Source: Cytobacillus firmus DS1
GTDB taxonomy: Bacteria; Bacillota; Bacilli; Bacillales; Cytobacillaceae
Direction: 5' to 3'
DNA length: 41,523 nucleotides
Assembly: GCF_000565285.1 (NCBI RefSeq)
Contig: NZ_APVL01000028.1
Coordinates: forward strand, 1-41,523
Numbering within the stretch: position 1 is the first letter of the stretch; each line of letters opens with the position of its first letter. Under the pieces are notes generated by a model. It made no database searches and was not told where the DNA came from. It worked only from the letters and a program-made list of their open reading frames with translations. A program made the position numbers and the translations under genes. Positions 39,214 to 41,523 of the stretch are shown here, piece by piece.

Positions 39214-41274
39214 ATGTTTAAAAAAGTATTTGGCGTCCTGCAAAAAGTCGGGAAAGCCTTGATGCTTCCTGTAGCATTGCTGCCTGCAGCGGGGATCCTG
39301 CTGGCTCTTGGTGCGGCTCTGCAGAATCCGGCGCTTCTTGAGCTGGCTCCGTTCCTGGATAATAGCGGGGTTGAGATCGTTGCCCAGGTTATGCAAAAAG
39401 CAGGGGATATCGTCTTTGCCAACCTTCCGGTGCTATTTGCAGTTGGTGTAGCAGTTGGTTTGGCTGGCGGTGAAGGTGTAGCTGCGCTTGCTGCCATTAT
39501 TGGTTATTTGATTATGAACGTGACAATGGGTACGGCTGCCGGAATAACGGCAGAGGATGTAAATGGGCTTAATTATGCGAATATCTTAGGAATTCCAACT
39601 CTGCAGACAGGTGTATTCGGCGGTATCATAGTTGGAATTATCGCTGCTGCATTATACAACAAATTCTATGAAATCGAACTTCCTTCATACTTAGGATTCT
39701 TTGCCGGGAAACGTTTCGTTCCCATTATTACGGCTGCAACATCAGTAGTTCTTGGTTTGCTGATGCTGGTTATCTGGCCGCCAATTCAGGAAGGGTTAAA
39801 TGCCTTCTCGCAAAACATGGTTCATGCGAACCTGACTTTATCGGCATTTATATTTGGCTTAATTGAACGATCGCTGATTCCTTTTGGACTGCATCATATT
39901 TTCTACTCTCCGTTCTGGTATGAATTTGGACAGTATGTAACGAATGCAGGTGAAACTGTACGCGGTGACCAGCGGATTTTCATGGCGCAAATCAGTGACA
40001 ATGTACAAAACCTTACTGCAGGTACATTCATGACTGGTAAATTCCCGTTCATGATGTTCGGTCTTCCTGCCGCTGCTTTAGCAATTTATCATGAGGCACG
40101 TCCGGAAAAGAAAGTGGTAGTAGGTGGCCTTATGGCATCTGCGGCGTTAACTTCTTTTTTAACTGGTATTACAGAGCCGCTAGAATTCTCATTCTTATTC
40201 GTAGCTCCGGTCCTGTTTGCTGTACACGCAGTGTTTGCAGGTCTTTCGTTCATGACCATGCATCTCCTGGATGTAAAAATCGGCATGACTTTCTCAGGTG
40301 GTTTGATTGACTATATTCTATTCGGTTTAATCAACCCTCAGACAAATGCCTGGATTGTCATTCCTGTTGGATTAGTATTTGCTGTGATTTATTACTTTGG
40401 CTTCCGATTTGCCATTCGCAAATTTAATTTAATGACTCCGGGCCGTGAAGAAGTAGAAGATGAAGAATCAGCTGCTTCAGGCAAAGGCGGAGATCTTCCA
40501 TACGAAGTTCTTGATGCTATGGGCGGACAAGAAAACATCGCTCATCTTGATGCTTGTATAACTCGACTTCGTGTATCAGTAAACGATATTAAAAATGTAG
40601 ACAAAGAACGCTTGAAGAAACTTGGCGCATCTGGAGTACTGGAAGTTGGAAACAACATTCAGGCTATCTTTGGCCCGAGATCTGAAACAATCAAAGGCCA
40701 AATGAAAGATATCATGAGCGGCAAAAGACCGCGCGCAGTTGAAAAAGCTCCTGAAGGCGGAGTTGAACAGCAAATTGAAGAAGTAAATCCTGAGGCTCTT
40801 CAGACTGAACATAAAGAAGATGCATTCATTGCACCATTAAAAGGTGAAATCAAACCAATTACAGAAGTGCCTGACGCTGTATTCTCAGGTAAAATGATGG
40901 GTGATGGTTTTGCGATTGTGCCTTCAGAAGGAACTGTAGTTTCACCGGTAGACGGGAAAATTGTTAACATGTTCCCGACAAAGCATGCAATCGGCATCCT
41001 TTCTGATTCAGGCCGCGAAATCCTGATTCATGTGGGTATTGATACGGTTAATCTGAAAGGTCAGGGATTTGAAGCGTTAATTGCTGAGAATGACCGTGTA
41101 GAAGCGGGACAGCCGCTATTGAAAGTGGACCTTGATTATATCGGGGAAAACGCCACTTCTATTATTACACCGATCGTCTTCACGAACCTTCAGCAGGGTG
41201 AGGCAATTAAAATTAATAAGCCTGGCGCTGTTGATCTTAAAGAAAAAGATATCATCGCTATCTCAAAACAATGA
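39214..41274 (+). CDS. ptsG: Glucose-specific PTS enzyme IICBA
   Basis: This encodes 686 residues in the order IIC-IIB-IIA. IIC (about 1-405) is the membrane glucose channel ([41 protein letters not shown]; the GITEPLEF motif). IIB (about 425-500) carries the phosphorylated Cys448 in [13 protein letters not shown] Glu/Ala-rich linker leads to IIA (about 530-686), with active His606 in [15 protein letters not shown]. The fused IIA is the Bacillus form. It takes up and phosphorylates glucose using phosphate from HPr. AGGGGG precedes the ATG. Control is by GlcT through the RAT leader directly upstream, and the IIB part in turn controls GlcT. A terminator follows. Confidence 0.96.
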   Translation: MFKKVFGVLQKVGKALMLPVALLPAAGILLALGAALQNPALLELAPFLDNSGVEIVAQVMQKAGDIVFANLPVLFAVGVAVGLAGGEGVAALAAIIGYLIMNVTMGTAAGITAEDVNGLNYANILGIPTLQTGVFGGIIVGIIAAALYNKFYEIELPSYLGFFAGKRFVPIITAATSVVLGLLMLVIWPPIQEGLNAFSQNMVHANLTLSAFIFGLIERSLIPFGLHHIFYSPFWYEFGQYVTNAGETVRGDQRIFMAQISDNVQNLTAGTFMTGKFPFMMFGLPAAALAIYHEARPEKKVVVGGLMASAALTSFLTGITEPLEFSFLFVAPVLFAVHAVFAGLSFMTMHLLDVKIGMTFSGGLIDYILFGLINPQTNAWIVIPVGLVFAVIYYFGFRFAIRKFNLMTPGREEVEDEESAASGKGGDLPYEVLDAMGGQENIAHLDACITRLRVSVNDIKNVDKERLKKLGASGVLEVGNNIQAIFGPRSETIKGQMKDIMSGKRPRAVEKAPEGGVEQQIEEVNPEALQTEHKEDAFIAPLKGEIKPITEVPDAVFSGKMMGDGFAIVPSEGTVVSPVDGKIVNMFPTKHAIGILSDSGREILIHVGIDTVNLKGQGFEALIAENDRVEAGQPLLKVDLDYIGENATSIITPIVFTNLQQGEAIKINKPGAVDLKEKDIIAISKQ

Positions 41275-41288
41275 TATATAATATAGAA

Positions 41289-41328
41289 GAAACCAGCTGC
41301 GGTTCAAACAGCTGGTTTCTTTTATTTG
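41289..41328 (+). terminator. Rho-independent terminator after ptsG
   Basis: GAAACCAGCTG (41289-41299) pairs perfectly with CAGCTGGTTTC (41309-41319), followed by TTTTATTT. Confidence 0.92.
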
Positions 41329-41368
41329 ATAGGATAAAAAAATCTTTGTATTTTTCTTGAATAACTTG

Positions 41369-41397
41369 TTGACCTTCTGGGCAACAGGTGTTATTAT
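41369..41397 (+). promoter_or_regulatory. rRNA operon promoter P1
   Basis: TTGACC (41369-41374), a 17-base spacer and TATTAT (41392-41397) form a promoter. It is the upstream member of a tandem pair typical of Bacillus rrn operons. Confidence 0.75.
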
Positions 41398-41452
41398 AGA
41401 AAAACAGTCGCTTGAGACGCTAACAGCATTTGAAAGATTTTAAAAAAAGTTG

Positions 41453-41481
41453 TTGACGAAGTGATTGAGAAATGATATATT
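41453..41481 (+). promoter_or_regulatory. rRNA operon promoter P2
   Basis: TTGACG (41453-41458), a 17-base spacer and TATATT (41476-41481) form a near-consensus promoter, with an A+T-rich run just upstream. Confidence 0.85.
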
Positions 41482-41523
41482 AATAAAGTCGCTTCTGAGC
41501 GGCGGATTGATCTTTGAAAACTG
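41482..41523 (+). ncRNA. Start of rRNA operon leader (partial)
   Basis: After P2 the sequence reads AAAGTCGCTTCTGAGCGGC and then GATCTTTGAAAACTG. These are the small hairpin and the antitermination-box lead-in that precede 16S rRNA in Bacillus. The window ends before the 16S gene. Confidence 0.8.

Noticed and set aside
1..41523. CRISPR array, prophage or tRNA genes
   Set aside because: No regular direct repeats with spacers, phage structural or integrase genes, or cloverleaf tRNA sequences were seen.

Overview
The window reads as chromosome of a low-to-moderate G+C, endospore-former-type Bacillaceae (Bacillus / Cytobacillus-like). The evidence is strong AGGAGG-type ribosome binding sites, frequent TTG/GTG starts, B. 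subtilis-like gene orders (yukE-yukD-yukC-yukBA-yueB-yueC; yeaC-yeaD-yebA-guaA-pbuG; glcT-ptsG), guanine riboswitches, a GlcT-type RAT antiterminator and a Bacillus-type tandem rRNA promoter at the right edge. No species is claimed.

Region by region. (1) 1-383: the 3' end of a group II intron, with the C-terminus of its reverse transcriptase/maturase and domains V/VI. (2) 759-5281: a scrapyard of polymorphic-toxin cassettes. It holds an LXG-less toxin module with a PD-(D/E)XK-like C-terminus and Imm70, a DUF2247 gene, a decayed second copy of the toxin core, a small opposite-strand gene, a headless LHH nuclease end with its SUKH immunity gene, and a YezG-family immunity gene broken by one in-frame stop. 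(3) 5401-10599: a small Tyr/Pro-rich protein, an OpuF-type compatible-solute importer whose permease and binding protein are fused, a DUF421 membrane protein and an orphan TrpX-type binding lipoprotein. (4) 10973-20896: a complete type VII secretion (T7SSb) core, esxA-esaB-essB-essC-esaA-essA. (5) 21051-26236: an effector module with YwqH-like and YwqI-like partners, an LXG protein ending in a glycine-zipper membrane domain, two paralogous EspG/EsaE-like proteins bracketing a small membrane protein, and a DUF5381 pseudogene. (6) 26329-29911: a transglutaminase-fold lipoprotein with three internal repeats, a secreted lipase-like hydrolase and a dispersed intergenic repeat. (7) 30106-38030: MoxR ATPase, DUF58 protein and TgpA-like transglutaminase, then guaA and pbuG, each behind its own guanine riboswitch. 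(8) 38090-41328: glcT and ptsG with a RAT/terminator leader. (9) 41369-41523: tandem promoters and leader of an rRNA operon whose 16S gene lies just outside the window.

How it fits together. The T7SS core exports WXG100 and LXG proteins. Region 5 encodes a likely membrane-active LXG effector with helical partners, candidate chaperones and a candidate membrane immunity protein. Region 2 looks like an older store of toxin tips and immunity genes of the same family, and its mid-region resembles the constant part of Bacillus LXG toxins. Regions 7-9 are housekeeping: purine supply under guanine control, glucose uptake under GlcT control, and ribosome synthesis.

The most rewarding places for follow-up are the LXG / EspG-like / membrane-protein module (21051-25593), the fused OpuF transporter with a palindrome upstream, the in-frame-stop pseudogenes at 4767-5234 and 25721-26236, and the duplicated toxin core at 3155-3352.
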